A stretch of 64,000 bases of DNA, taken from Apteryx mantelli (lineage: Eukaryota > Chordata > Aves > Apterygiformes > Apterygidae). The translations under genes were made by a program, and so were the position numbers. The stretch lies in assembly GCF_036417845.1 (NCBI RefSeq), contig NC_089981.1:83989268-84053267 (forward strand), given 5' to 3'. This document shows, one piece after another, positions 25,521 to 40,500 of the stretch (its first letter is position 1; every line of letters starts with the position of its first letter). The notes below the pieces were generated by a model. The model was not told the origin of the DNA. It searched no databases and saw only the letters and a program-made list of their open reading frames with translations.

Positions 25521-28500
25521 GTAGGTGCTTGGGGGGCCGGGGTGTGGGGAGGCTCCCAGTGGGGCTGGCTGCCCCGGCACTGGGAGCACTGGTCTCCCTG
25601 GGGACGGTACAGTGCACCGAGCGAGGCTCCAGGGAGCCGCCGCCCTGGCATTTTACATATATTTTATACTGTGGGCACAGGTGGGACCCAGGTTTTGTAG
25701 GGGAAACGGGTATTGCTTGGTCTTAAACATCACTGGCCTTTTTAAATATCCTCCTAATGTCATCCCCGTGGGCTGTCTCTCCCTGTTTGACCCTGGAGCA
25801 CAGGTAGCGTGGAAATCATAAAACCCTAAGGACGGAGTCATGGCAAAGGATGGCGGGGAGGGACCGTGCGTGGGCAGCCTATTTCTAAATGAGGTGGCTG
25901 CCATGATTATTAATGCATTTTCTTCTGCCTTTTTGGTTTTATTATCACGTCTGTGGCCATCTGGTTCCTCTGTGGGACTCCCAAGACTTTTTGGCAAGCA
26001 CCTATGTGAAGATGTCTAGGGTTTTTCCTCTTCAAGCCTTTTTGCTACATCTTATTTCTGAAAATGCTGTTTAAAAAAAAAAGACTTTTCATGAACAGCT
26101 GCAGTTTCTATGTGGGTACAAACCTCTTCACTACAAATAGTGCTGACATTCTGGGGCAGAAATCACCAGAAATCTTCACCCAGAAATCTGGTGGCACATT
26201 AAGAAAGCAGGTGGTCTTTGCCCGGTGGCCAGGCACTGTGGCAGCTGGTGCGAGACCGATGCCCGTGGTGCCCTCGGCCTCCGAAGTGAGCACGTGGCAT
26301 GGTATCTGAAGGGAGAAGGAAATTTTAAATGTGCTCAAAGCACAGATTCATTCCTTGCAGGTTTTGAGAGGTTAGAAGCCCTTGAATTATCTTGAATGTT
26401 AATTTTTTTCCTGGGCTGCATCAAACAAGAACCTGCTTATGGAGCTCTTGGGCTCTCTCGGAAGATAAATGTGACCTATGGAGTCACATTTATCACAGTG
26501 TCTCTTTTAAGAAATACAGCCTGCTTTCAGGGTAGCAGAATGGATTACGGAGACACAAAATTGGAACAATTCAGCAATCAGCAATCTGGTGCAAAGGCCT
26601 TCATGAAAGAGATGAAGCAATGACTAAGAGCAGATGAATTTGCTTTAGAAGGAAAGCTTAATCATCATGCAAGAGAAGGATTGCTTTAAGTGTAAGCAAG
26701 GAAATTGAGCTAAGAATAATAAAATTAGCCAGAGGAAAAGCAACAAATAAAATAAACATCAGGAGACAAATTTCAAACAAGCTTCTTCTGGCTGTAGAAT
26801 ACTCCTCTTTGAGAAGTAGGCTGAGGTGTGCATTAAGGCTGAACAGTCTCTAGGGATGGATTCTGGGCTGGGGGGCATGTTGCGTTTAGGTTATCATTTC
26901 AAATTTTTCCATTTCAGAACATTCAAGACTTTCCGTTGCTGTCAAATCTGGTTTACGGTAATGGAAAGTTATTCTTGTCTAACAAAACTGCTTTCTTATA
27001 AATTGCCAGTATTGGGCACAGTCTGTGGTTATAGAAAAATACTCACTTCTGGAAGCCTCAGCTGTCAGACTAAGGGCTATATGGAGCTAGAATCTGAGCT
27101 TCCCTGTTACCTTTGAGATATGTTGCAGGGCATTATCCCAACAGGTTGGTATTAAAGGCTGTACAAATATAGTGTTCCTTAAAGATTTTTTAATCTAGAG
27201 GTCAGAAAAAGGCATACATAGATGAGACAAGTGGCATGGGGCGACATAAGCTGTAGCAGGAGATCTAATGTGATGTGCAGATACATAGCCAGTAAATGTC
27301 TGTGGTTTCAGTACTCTGCCCTCCTGGCCTCTGTCAGGCTGCAGTTCATCATGTGCCCTAAGGAACTGGGGATTTTGAGGAGGGATTTCGGGTGGGGCAT
27401 GCCAGTGACTCTATAGTTTTCAAGGATGTGGTATGCAAGTAACGCTCTGCTGTGTGGAGGGGATAAACTGTGACTGATGCTGTTTTGGGGCCAGAAGTTT
27501 GTGCTTGTGGCACTGAAAGAGAGATGCCAGGAGATGGAATGCAAGTGGATAATTGACATTTTTTTTGCATAAGTCACATGACTTTTATGCTATTTTTAAA
27601 AGGCTTAAAGGTTTGATTAGGAGAAGAATTTTGGCAGTGAGGGGGGTGGGAAAAAAAGGTTGAATTTTGGAGCAGCACATAGGAAAAAATGGTAAGGCTT
27701 TTGAAAGAGGTCACTTTTGCAGTGAAAAATTATTTTTGGGAAACCTATACTTCACTGAGGTTTAGTTTACATTTGGCATTTAGTTTTGGCTTAGTAATGG
27801 GCAAAGTAGGAAATTGAAAAAATGAGAATGCTTTATCTCAATTTTTTTCTGAAGGAGATGTTTCATCTAGGAAATACAGATTTTGAGAGAGCAAGTGAAA
27901 GTGCAAAAGAGGAGAGAAAAATAAATAAAAAATCAAGAGGGGGGGTCTGGAAGAGACTGAAGACCTAAAGAACTGGCAAAAAGACTTGACAAGCAGAACT
28001 GAAGTTAGATTTTAACATCGATTTTTATTTATGCACAATATGCCCTAAATGTGTTTCTGAGGAAAATAACTCACAGTTCTGTTAAGTTGAAAGTGGTAAA
28101 AAAGGTATGATTTCAGACTTCACTTTGAAGTAATTGCCTAGAATTACTATGAATTGGTGAAGATGCGGCAAATTCTGCCCTGACTTACACCCACTGTAAT
28201 GTTTGCTATGTAAATGGGTTTGTTTTCTGACATCTCTCCCACTGGGAGCCATTATTTTGTTGAAAATGCCATATTGATAGATTATCATCATCAAGCTTGA
28301 AGATGGGCACGCTAGCGGTAGTGGCTGCACCTGGCCTTCATTCCCACTAACTCAGGATTAAGATCCTAGTGAAGTGAGACAGTTTCTAGTTTTCAGACGG
28401 GTTCATAGGTCAAATTAAAGACAAAGCTCTCATCTCAGATGGCTGAGTGTGTTGTCTTCACTAGAGATTCACTTATGCTTGGATTAAGAATTTACTTTTT

Positions 28501-31500
28501 TTCCTTTAAGGATTTAGCCCCTGTTACAAAGACGGTGTATAAAAAAATGTCATGCCACTGTAATGGGTACAATAATCTTTTGGCAGAATTCAAATCCCTG
28601 CAATTATTATTGCAGCTGAAGCTAAATTAAATTTAACATTACAAAGAGTAGTTTCAGTTGTAACATAAATCTCACTTCAGGCTTTGATGCATCCGGTTTA
28701 GTATTTTTGGTTGGAAAGAGCCATAATGAAGCCATAACTGCTTGGCAAAATTCTAAAGATTAACTACACCCTATTTAAAGGGAAATTATTTTGATCCACA
28801 GCTTTTACTTTATTTTAATAACTTCTACAAACTTCTCTCAATGACTGCTTTAAAAGATCATTTCTGCAGAATTTACATTATAACCATTTTGTGATCGAAC
28901 ATTTTATCAGGGCCTCTGGACCTCATACACCACTTATGCCTCTGCCTTTTCTGTGCAGCAGGAGGAGAAGGAGGAGGAGGAGGAGGAGGAGTGTGAAAGA
29001 CGCTGACCTAGTTTAGAATGTGGCAGAACAGATTTAGCAAATAATTTAAAAACAAATCCTTCTCTTTCAGAATAACTCTTGCAGAACAATGGAGCAATAT
29101 TTGAATCTTAAAAAATTGTAATTTTACTGTATTTTTCATTCAGAAAAACAGCTGAAAAATGAAGACTATGTATTCAGTGGGGAAACTGTGCAGCATCTTG
29201 AAGATACTATTGCTGCTATTAAGAAATTGGTAATAAAATCTAATATTTAGTTTTAAATATAAGGACAAGAGTTACTTGGTAACCATGCAATTATTATTTT
29301 ACAGTTGTAACATTAGAAGTTTTCTCTTGTGCAAGATACGCTCTTTCTTAAGAGAGAGGCAGTTCCAGGTGAAGTTGGTGGATGCTTGCATACTCTTTGC
29401 TGCCTGCAGAAGTTTGGCTGTAGTAGAACAAGCCAACCTGACTGGGATAAATCATGCAGCTGATCCAGGCCTCACCGCTCCTGCTGTGGGACCAATGTTT
29501 TAATCTGGGAAGAGCAGGTGTCATTTTCCCTAGGGGCTAGTGAAATTTGAGGAGGGCCCAAACTTCTGTTGAAGTCAGGAGGGGAAGGATCTTGTGCTCA
29601 GCGGAGTAAACTGGGACTCAGGATTGAAGTTCTGTTCCCACCTCTATCACATCTTCATGGTTTGCTTTTGAGCAAGAGACATAAGGCCCAGATCTACCAT
29701 GAATGAGTAGGAGCATCACGAAAATCCCCAGAAGGCAGAGGTCAACGTGTGTAGAGCTCTTCACATCGTCAGGGCCTTAATGCCATCTGCGCAAGGGAGA
29801 AAAATAATGCCTCCCTCCCAGGGATATTGCGAGGCTATATCCACTAATGTTACTGGGTTCAGCAGATGGTAGAGAGTAGCAGATAGGCGGTTTGCCCTGT
29901 GAGTCAGTGCAATGTTTTGGGGGTTTTTTTTTGAACAGTTTGGCTTTCCTGCATTGTGTGTGGTAATAGATCTTACAGCAGTCATCACCTGAGGGTGGCT
30001 GTTCATATGTAACCAACTTTTCTTGTAAGACCTCAGAGGTCATTAAAGCCAGAATGGCTTCAAGCAGAATGTATTTTTAAAAGTATCTCCTTGGTGTATT
30101 TGTCTAGATAAATGTAAATCTTTTAAAACTCTCTGTTCTCCTTCACTACTCTTCTAAATCATCTATTTCAGACCAGCTCTGCATTAACCTCTCAGATGAG
30201 TGTTTTATATAACATGCTGAAATCAGAAAGCTGTTTTCTTTTTCACTGCTTCAGTTAATTGAGGATGTAGTTCATATGAAATTAAAACCTTTTAGTCTTA
30301 CACGTTTATTTTACACTGCTAAATATTTCATCTTCCCAAGGAAAGGAGAGTGGTTTATGTGCATGCATATAGAATTTGCTCTCCAGAGAGTGACTTTTTT
30401 TTCACAGTGTCTCAGCTAGTGATTGTAGTTGCTAGCAAAACTAAAGGAGAAAGATAGGATTGAGTTTATGCATAAGCCATGTCAGTAAATACCAATGTCA
30501 ACATCCATTTAAACAGTGATTTATTTTCTCAGACATCACGGGGCTGTATCAACCCACCTGCACTTCTCAGTCACACAAATTTAGGGATTCAGTTGTTTAA
30601 GGGCTCCTTCTGCAATCGCTTCAGTCTGTTCTCTCTTGCTCCACCATCACTCTAAAAGTGACCCTTCTCACACCAGAAAGCAAGAGCCAGGTGACAGCGT
30701 GTCTCAAAGCCAGCTAGGGTCCTTTCTCTTCAGTATAGCTTCAGGCCATGGGGGAAGGAGAATGACACCTTTCATCCTCAACAGCAAAAGGTGACAGCTA
30801 ATAACTTCCCTGCCAGCACAATTTTTTGTAGCAGAGATGTGGGGAACAGCTTCCTGAAGATTGGCACCTGTCGGAAGCCAAGAGTTACTGGAGCTACATG
30901 GTTTTGGGGCAGCTAACTGTAGAACAAATTGTTATCTGAAGAGGGAAAGAAAGGAGGAAAGAGAGCAAATATTGAGCAAGGGGGATGAAGTGTCTAGGGG
31001 TGGAAAACATTCGGTGTCAGCTAGGTAAAAAAAGAGGCAAAATAATGTTGGGGTTTTTTTTAAAGAAAAAAGTGCTTTTTCATCTTTTATTGTATTAGTT
31101 AGTTCTGACTTCCACTGTGGGTATTTGTGTATTTGTTAATTGTCAGGAAGAAATTAGAAGACATACCCTTGAACGCCTAGAAGAGGAGACCATAGAAAAC
31201 AGCAATCTTCGCGTCAGAATGCAGAATTTTCCAGGAGTGATTATTGCAGAGATGACAGGTAGTACTGACTTAACCAGCTCTGAAAATAGAAGAGAACTGA
31301 ATTTGATAGGTACTTAAACAAGTTGAAGAAGTGTTCTATAGCATAAATCTTACTGATAAAGGTGAATCACTTTCAATAACCCATTAATGAAAGAAGATGG
31401 GTGTTCATTGACGTGTGATACCATAAGGGAATATTCTCTCACAGAATAATATAAATGAGAGCTACCTTCACTGAAGACCATGCACAAGCACCAGATGAAT

Positions 31501-34500
31501 GACTGGAGAACTGCAGCGTTGAGTTCCAGTCTCAGCTGTGCCACAGCCTTTCTGTGACACTTGAGACAGAGCACTTCAGCACTGCATGCTGCAAGTTTCC
31601 TCTTTGTAAAATAGGGTTAATAACACTTATCTGATGTGAGATTACTTTTGGGTGGGCTTCATCTGACCAAATGCTAATCTACTGACTTTTACAGCCAGTG
31701 AAGAGAAAGGCACTTTTAGGCATGGTTCATCTGACCCTAGAGTAGATGTTTAAAATAAGGCAGAGGCATCATGAGCTTAAAGTGTCTCTTTCTCTCCACC
31801 GGCTATGAAGGGAGGCTAAAGGATTAGCTCAGATGTAGGCATCTAAATGAAACCAAGCTTTGAGCTCTACAGAGCTCTATGGAGAAAAATTCTCTTTTTT
31901 TTTTTTTTGCAGGTAAGACTTCACTTTAAAGTGCCCTAGGCATATTCTGCTGCCTCCCCTCAGCTTGCACAGGTGACCATGTAGCCGCAAAGCAAAGTGA
32001 TCAGGGAGCTGATCTAGATGAGTAACACTAGAATTTCTTCTTTCTGGGAGGAGCAAGGAAATCGGTTTTATTTATCTGGATAACCATGCGGTTGCATGAT
32101 TTTTAGTGGTGGCACAGGGGAAGGGATGGGAACATGGGGCAGAGTGGCCAGGGGGAACAGGTGTGCTCCTTTTGGAGGACTACAGAGTCAGATCAGCTCC
32201 AGGCTCATCATGAAGCCTGAGTTTCTTGGGTTTTTCCACCTATATTCTGTGTCTGTTGATTACTTTTTTATAGTGAGTTTCCTCCCTCACCTTCTCTCTG
32301 CCTATACCATGTGGTTGCTATGCAGTTAGTGGGTTGTTTATACTGGCTGCTGCTGTTCTGCACTGCCTGAGTGTTTTTGTGGGGGTGGCTGTACACTAAT
32401 GTGACTGTTGGCTCAGAAGCTGAAAAGATGCTGTAGTACAACGCCCCTGCACAGAGGAGCTTTAGCCACAGTGCCCCTCCATGCCGTTTCTTTGGTTTCA
32501 CACGGCAGTGGCTCTTCAGGGAGAAATGCTATCGAATTTCAAGCAAGGTGATGCTGTTCTATCTCCCTGGCTACCAGAGCTGACTGGGCAGAGGGTTTTT
32601 CAGAAAAAGAAGTGCTTTTTTATGTGTGATGGGAATTTCCTGGATGTATAGCATGAAAAAGAGATTGTTTGGTGAGAGTACTGCAGGCTTCTCCTCACCA
32701 GCAAATGCAGATGACTCAGGAAAAATGTGATAAGACTAAACCATTAAAATAACTTGTGTGATTTGGGGAATGTTATTTAGATAGTCCCTTAGAGTCACAG
32801 CTATCCCTTACCAGGTGACACTGTCTATGGCAGTGAAGTAAAGATTACAGATCAGTCCCTTTATGCATTGTCTCATATATGCCGTTTTATAGCTAAGAGG
32901 CCTCTGCATGTTTTGCTTTTTTTTTTTTTTTTTTTTTAGCTCTTGTTACTGCTGCACGTGAATCTAGTGCTGCTCAGATAGACCAGTTGCAGTCTGGCTT
33001 GAAAAGCATTGCTCATGAAATTGCATTACTGGATGAGAAGCAAGCTCTTTGTGAAAAACAGAATGCTGCACTGTGGTATGTATTCATTTGAATAAGGAAA
33101 ATCATGCTGGCAAGATGATTAGAGAGAAATGAAGTGTTACCAAAACATGGTGAATAGCGCTTGTCCCTCAACCCTGCAGCTAGCCACAAATGTTCCTAGG
33201 CAACTCTTTGCTGCAGCAGCAAGTCTGATTTTTAAGATCTTGTTTCCTGAAAAGTGGAGACTGCCTGCTGCTGCCAGCCCCCTGTGGCATTGATAAGCTA
33301 GTTTACAGAAAACTGGCTGCAGATTTGCTTCTCGCAGCGGTGGGGAGAATCTTCTCTTTTAACAATTAAAGTTAAGGAACAACTACAAAGATCATGGTTT
33401 TCAGTAAAACAAAACAAAACATAACTTTGAAAGAAGGTCTGATTCAGGGAATCCTTGTCAGCAACTGAGGTAGAGATCCATCTTCCTGTTCAAGGAGTTA
33501 TCCCAAGAGGATACAGAGACTTGGGAGATATTTGTTTCCTCCCTGCCAGATTTCATGTTACTGTCAACTTTTACCATGCTGCTAGAGCTGTTCAAAAATA
33601 AATCACACTGCATTTTCTTGGGGGGAGCCTGCTTTCTTCATTCTTCTGGTGCTTGAAAGCAGCACTTCCATGATAATGAAACTTGCAGAAAATAATCATA
33701 CCAGAAGAAGCAAAGCTTAGAAAAGGTTATGATGTAAAAAACTGAAAGCTCTTCCATTGGAATACAAGCTCTTAGATGGCCTTAATCACAGGTACTGGCA
33801 CATATTGTGCTTATAGTACATATAGTGCTAGAGTAGACTGAATTGTTAACGTATGGATAGGCAACTATTCATTTCCATGAACATTTGAACCAAGTCTTTG
33901 ATCTGAATGATCAGTAGGAAATATCATTTGCTTCTGTTATTTATTTTTTTCCAGCGAGGAACAAGAACGCTTGCGGACACAGTATGAAGGAAGTGTAGAC
34001 TTGCTGAATGAAAGGATGGCAAAGAAAGTTAACACAAATGTACTCTTAAATGATACTTATGATAAAACAAGAGACACAGAAAGAGAAATAATCAGGGCAA
34101 AGGCAGCATTAAAAGAATTGAAAGAAAAAATAGCAGAAAAAATGAATAAACTTGGGAAAGAAAAAGAAGATTGTGACAGAAAGGTAGAACTTTTGAAATG
34201 TACTTCACAGTTGATCAAATATTTATATAGAACCATAAAATGAAATGACCTTTGAAATTACGCTGAATGTTATGTTTAGCTTTCTCATATGGAGCTAACT
34301 TTTGCCTCCATAGCGGCAAAACAAAAAAGTGACCTTTTTTGCCATTGGGTGCACAGATGCACAAACTGTTTTGACTTCTGTATACATATGTTCAGGTGAT
34401 GGGGATGGTGTATATATATATATACACACACACAAATGCACACAAACACATCAGAATTTTGTGGTACATGAAATTTGTTTTCTAGAGCCCTTCTCAGAAT

Positions 34501-37500
34501 GTCATTTGTAAGTATTTGTGCTTACTACTGGCTGTGGGACAAATAATACATCACAGGCTGGGATTTCAAGCCCTCCAGACACACTGCTTAAAATAAAAAC
34601 ACCTATATTTTCTAGAAAGTGCCGAGATTGGGTTTTGCTGTTTTTTATACTTTGCCTTACTTTCAGTTCTGTATATTTGATATACTTTCTTAAAGATAAC
34701 ATAAAAATAGATTAATAGATTAAAAGAAAACTTCCTAGTAGAAAATACTTTTCTGCAGAACAGAATTGTAACTGTTCTTAGGATGGTATAATCAAGTCCC
34801 TACACTGGAATAAAATCACATGAAATTTTGCCTGCTCAGATCCTAATTTGCATATTATGTTAATCACTTATTGTTTTGCTTTCATATAAAATTTGTTCAA
34901 TTGGTACATAGCTGTGGCTTTTGCAGAAAATTATTTTCTTCCAGTATACATTTTGTGCTCATCTAATTTTGGAAGGCTCCAGAAACTGCTATGTTTGAAT
35001 ATATGTTTTTAAACTATACACAGTACATTGCTCATGATGAATTAATTGTATTATTTGTAATGTAGGAGAGAGAAATGAAGAAAATCCTTGATACTCAGGA
35101 GGCAAAAACTTCAGAGAAAAAGGATGAATTTGAAACCTTGAATATAAAATTATTGAACATAGAGCATTTAATAACTTTGAATTCAACGGTAAGTTATTAG
35201 CAAAATAGTTCTTATTTCAATGTTACTGCAGAGATCAAAATTTAATTTCATAATTGATCAGGGTGAGGGGAATTTAGAGATAAGTGGGGGCTCTGACTTT
35301 TAAGAAAAAAAATAAGCTTACATGATGTCTAATTGACTAACATTATTGAGTTAATTACTCGGTTATAAAGTCACTGTCAAAAATAGAAGGTCTATATAGA
35401 ATATTTTTACCAGCATAACAAAATTACTGGCTACTCTGTGCTGGTGAATTCATTTATAAAGACATGCTTATAGAGAACACAAAAAAAGTCAGTGAGAGGA
35501 TGACTTGGGCCCCAGTGCTGCACATGGCTCTGGTGGAGCTATTTGGAGGACTAGCTGAAAAAATGAAATGACAGTCAACAGATACTCGGTGGATACAACA
35601 TGGAGAGGAAAGATATTCATAGCAGTTCAAGGGTGATATAAGGGGGAGAAATAGGAAGAAATTTAGGAAAGAGAAGATTTTGCTCAAATATCAAGGGAGA
35701 GTTTGTATTGGAAGACCGTTCTAGAAACTGAAGTAAGCAGGGAACTCGTGGAAATTTGTTACACTCAACTTTCTGGGAATGCACTCTCCAGTGTAAGTCA
35801 GTCCATGCTGGTGGACATGACAATTTTTAGGAAGCTCAATATCTGGAAAGTCAAAGCTAATAGGGCTAAAATACAGCCAGGCTTTCTCTGTCTGCTGTCT
35901 ACTTAATATTGGCTACCAGTTCAACCCTGCCTGCTCCAAAAGGATTTTTCCCTTTTTGCAGGGATAGGTTCTCTGAGAAGAGTATGGAAAGAACTGTGTC
36001 TTTGTCTTTCCTTTTACAATTTCCTGCAGAGTTAACTCAAACTATGTGCATTCACTTTAACATCTGCTGAGTTACCTCAGCACTGCTGAAAGCAACCATA
36101 TTGCAAAACTAATACTTGCATTGAGCCAAATTGAGATGCAAACCATCATTTTCTGCCCTGGACTCGCCAGCTTCTGTTAGAAGCACTGCTGCCTTTCAAG
36201 TAAAAGTCCTTTCTGTCTGAATGAGTATCAGGTTAGTAAAAACTCCAGAATTGTACCTGAGTTAACTCTGCAGTGAAGAAAAGGCCTTAAAGGACAGTAT
36301 TTATAGGTCATATTTTTTTAATTTCTTTTCATTACCACCCTGGATTGATTTTTTTAAAACCCTTTCAGTGATTAAATACAATAAAAACAGCCTTGACCAC
36401 TATTTCCTCAACATTCTTTCTTTGCAAATTGTCAGTAATTTTGACTGTGAAATCTCAGAGTAGTTAAAAAATAGTACAGGAGAATCTCATGAAGATGTTA
36501 TACAATCTTTAAAAAAGTAAAAAGACTACTTGCAGTAAAGGGATTATTTGTCTGCTCTTTTGGAAATTCCATATATTATGACAGTCTGTTTTATTTTTAA
36601 TAGGCTATATTTAATGAAGAGGCTCTTATAGCAAAACAGAAAGAAACAAGTAAGCAATTGGAAAAAAAACTGGAATTAAAAAAAACGAACATGTTGGAAC
36701 TCTTAAAAAAGAAGTAAGAATTATCAGATTCTTTCATCTTTTTGCTAAACCTGCATCAGCATATTCTGGAGAAGTTTACACCAATATTTATGAAGAACCA
36801 GTCAAATTCTATAAAGTATGTGAACTATTTAATACTATGAGAAAACTAACAGATCCAAGTGATCCCCATATAAATGGGAGCCTTCTTTTGGCTTCAGTGG
36901 CCATACAGCAAAATTTGGGGGATAGCTGGGGCTGATCTGAATTTGCTATTAGGGAAGAAATATTCACAAACAGTGCCTTTTGGAGCAGAGTCATACTCCA
37001 TTATTCTAACAGTATGTATGGTGGGAAAGTCAAGTCATTCCTCCCTGCACACAGTGTCATCTTTCTGTCAGCTGGAAAAACTATCCTTTCTATGGCACAG
37101 AGACTACTTCTTCTGTATGTTCCCTGAGGTGCACAGCATCACAGACAATGTGAATAAGCAAAATAACCTAGGGGATCATTCTGTGGGCTTGTCTGTATTA
37201 CACCAGTGGAGGATGAGGTAGAGATCCTCAAGCTAGTGCCATCCAAGCTAGATCCATAGCCGCTTCTCTTCTGGCTCAGCAGTAGACCTTCTGAAGGGTT
37301 ATATGAGTGAGGTGATGGAAAAGAAAAACAAGGAAATCTTCCTAGTGATTCAAACATTTTGTTTGAACCCACTTCCCTTTACAAGCTGAGCAAAGAACCC
37401 TTTGACAAAGAAGAAAATACGAATCCTTGGAAACTTGGATAAAATGAACTTATTGCTCTGAACTCGGTTTTAACTACTATTTTTCTTGATGGCAGACCTA

Positions 37501-40500
37501 AGCCATTAACATCTTCATGAAATGAATGTCGTCATTAATTAACGATGCAATTATTGTAAAAAATGAGCAGCAGCCCAGCATCTGGCCATGGCCTTTGATC
37601 CTGTAGGCAGTTATAAACTGCTTTATAAGCTTCTATAAATCTTTACTCTCTTGAGTATTGACTTAATTCGTGCTAGGAATATTTGTGCTAGGGAAGTTGA
37701 CCACGCCTGTGTTTCGAGGGTTCAAATAGTTGTGAGCTGGTGAATGAACTTGGACCTGTGGGCTATGGTGAATTTCATAGTCTATCTTAGTGGAAGAAAA
37801 TCATTGTCTTTCTGTTCTTTTAGTAACATATTTTTATAGATCCTCAATGTTGTGAGTGTCTTTATTTCTTTTAGAGTGTTTGACCATCAGAACTCACTCT
37901 AGTATTTGGCGAAACAGATGAGTTAGGCAGCTGAGTTAAAGAAAGATTCTGGGCAATGTATTCTTTCCTTCACAATGTTTGGCATATGCTTCCAAAGCCC
38001 AGTCAGTGTGAATTTCTCTTTCTATATCTGTTTGTTATGAAACTACTAGGTTGCTGGGGCTTTTTCCTACTCTTTTGAAATCCTCTCCTACTCTGTATAA
38101 GATTTCTTTCTTCAAATACTTCTCCAGATAGGCTCTTACTTAGACAAGGGAAGTGAGTATCCCTTGTATTGACTGCATCCTATAAAGCATCCAAATATAT
38201 TATGTCTATCAGAAGCAAGAAGGATAAATATATGCTCAGACTTTCCCATTTTACCCAGAAGATTGGTCACTGGTAGGACTTATGTACTTAAAGGCCTGTC
38301 TATTTGCTCCTTGTGTGCTTTTTGTATCAGTTTGCTTATACTAAATATTATAACTCTCCACAAGCTCTCCTCTCTTCCTTTGCTTGTATTTTCAGACCAT
38401 CCTTGCAATAGAAACACTACTAGTTCTGTACGTCCTTCTCTTCTTTGCAGGTTTTTTTCTATCAGATATGTCAGAGGGAAGAAATGAATAAGGATATCTG
38501 AATGGCATAGAGATCAAATGCTTGCAGAAATTCACATAGCTTATGTTCATATGAGAGGCCTGTGAATAAAAATGCATAATAGTTAATAACTTTTTGTTAA
38601 TATCCTCCTAAATATGTCTAAATTGGCTTTGTTTAACAGAGATCAGCTTGATTCTGAGTTACTGATTTTAAAATCAAAAATTGCCCAAGAAAAAGAGGAT
38701 TTGAATAAGGAACTTGAAAAGGTAAGAAACAGATTTTTATTCTGGCTCAGAGGTTTTACTAATCCTTGTCTTGCTGAAACACTTACTGAGAGCAAGCCTG
38801 CACAAAATGTGACACATGAGGTGCTTTGGGCACTTCGATTTGCCTGTATCTCTGTGCTTGGAGGGAGCAAAAGAGGTACAAACATTTGTGGAGCATGTGG
38901 CCTCTACTTCTTACTCATGCTCTGAAAGTAGTGCCAAGATTTGCTCTTCAGCTGAGACCATGGGGTGGTGTTGAGACTTACAGGGCACTTAGAGGTGGGG
39001 TGGATTTGAGGATTTGATCTTGTAAACTAGGTTACAAGGGAATAGGGGGTAATGAGAGTAGGATGTTGATTTGAGAGGGAGTGTACATACAGTAAGAAAA
39101 TGAGGGAGATAGAGGTATGTAGGAGGATTGTGGGGGAGGCTTGTTAACAAGGATGAGGTTGTGATCCTGGTTTGGAAAGCTGTGTGCAGTTTTTACAGCC
39201 ATTTTTGCTGATTTGATCTGTATCTCATTATTATTAACATTGCATGTGTGGAAAAGCTAACTAATGATGGCACTCCATCAGCTGAATTTGGGAAGAAAGG
39301 CCCACTGCCTGAGATTGTTGTTGTTATGCAGACTACACATGGGCGTAATCTGGGGGTGGCCTCCAACTTAAATTCATAAACTCTCCTCCAAAGGTGCACA
39401 GATCAAACAAGGTGGTGGTCCATTTAAAAACTCTGCCATACTGCCACTGGGCAGCACGAGGTGGGGGCTATGTTCTCCCCATCCCATGCCTACCTTGCCT
39501 GCACTTCTATTACACTCTCACCATCACAAGCCAGGACCCAAATCATCTCCTTCCCACCTTCTTTCTCTCTTCTGGCTACCTGCCCCTACCTCCTCCAGCC
39601 AGGACATGATTCCTACTGCCCCCCCACTTTGATATTGCGTGCCCATCTTCCCAGTGCTCCTTCAATCCCAGGGCTTCCCCATTCCCACTTTCTCGCTGTT
39701 TGTAGTCCACACAGTGGAGGTAGGAGTCACTGCCTTGAGCTGAAGCAAGGTATTTTGTGTCAGTGGCTTCTTTGACTCCCAGGCATACTGCTGTCCAGAA
39801 CGCACCTCTTTCATGTTTGAAACATCGTGCAAACAGTTATTTGCAAACAGCTAAAAACACAAGAATAGCTGTAAGAGGTTAGACTAAAAGTCTGTCTCGT
39901 TGATCACTATTGGAGACAAGATAGTCAACAGTAGATGACCAAGGAAGTGGTTATAAGCCAAGCATATAATGATACTTCCTCATAAGAGCACTGCATGCTC
40001 CATTAATTTGTGGCATCTTTGTATTTAATAGCTCTGGATGGACTTTCTTCCTTTACCCTATCTAATCGTTCTTCAGGGCTGCGTGGGGAACTCACAATAT
40101 CCTGTGGCGCAGCATTCCCCAGCTTAGCTTCATGTTGTTTGAAGTGGATGTTTTTGTTGAACCACCTCATGCTAATTTCATTTGGCATCCTATCCTTCTC
40201 ATACTGGAAAGACACTTAATAGCTTTTCCCTGATTGCTGTCTCCATGTTGCTCATGACTACAGAGAACTTTATAAAGTTTTCACTTTTCCTGACTAAGAG
40301 TCCTAGTCTCTAATTTTTCCATTCTGTGCCATCCTTGCCACCTTTTTTCATACCTGCTACATACATTCTGGAAAAAGTGATTTAAATTAACTTGTAGCAA
40401 CAGCAACTTCATCTGCTGTGGCTACATTGCTGGTTTAAAGCTAACTTGGGTATCTGCACAGGGCCTGCAAGCTACCTTTCCACTCCAGTGAGTGCTCCTA

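Larger units (their letters stand above)
25130..25650 (+). promoter_or_regulatory. CCDC175: CpG-island promoter of CCDC175
   Basis: An abrupt rise in GC and CpG content (GGCGCG, CCGCC, CCCGCG) in otherwise AT-rich DNA surrounds the first coding exon. It contains a palindromic RFX X-box at 25412-25425 and a 30-bp direct duplication at 25415-25474. The long ORFs on both strands here reflect low stop-codon density in GC-rich DNA, not extra genes. Confidence 0.75.
29230..32939 (+). other. CCDC175: CCDC175 introns 2 and 3 (non-coding around exon 3)
   Basis: Apart from exon 3 and the two MIR-like remnants, nothing coding is recognised. Homopolymer T tracts lie at 31891-31909 and, directly before exon 4, at about 32919-32937. 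Confidence 0.6.

Noticed and set aside
25064-25651. 195-codon minus-strand ORF and several overlapping GC-rich ORFs
   Set aside because: Proline/arginine/glycine-rich translations of a CpG island with few stops; no family resemblance, and the plus strand carries the CCDC175 start here.
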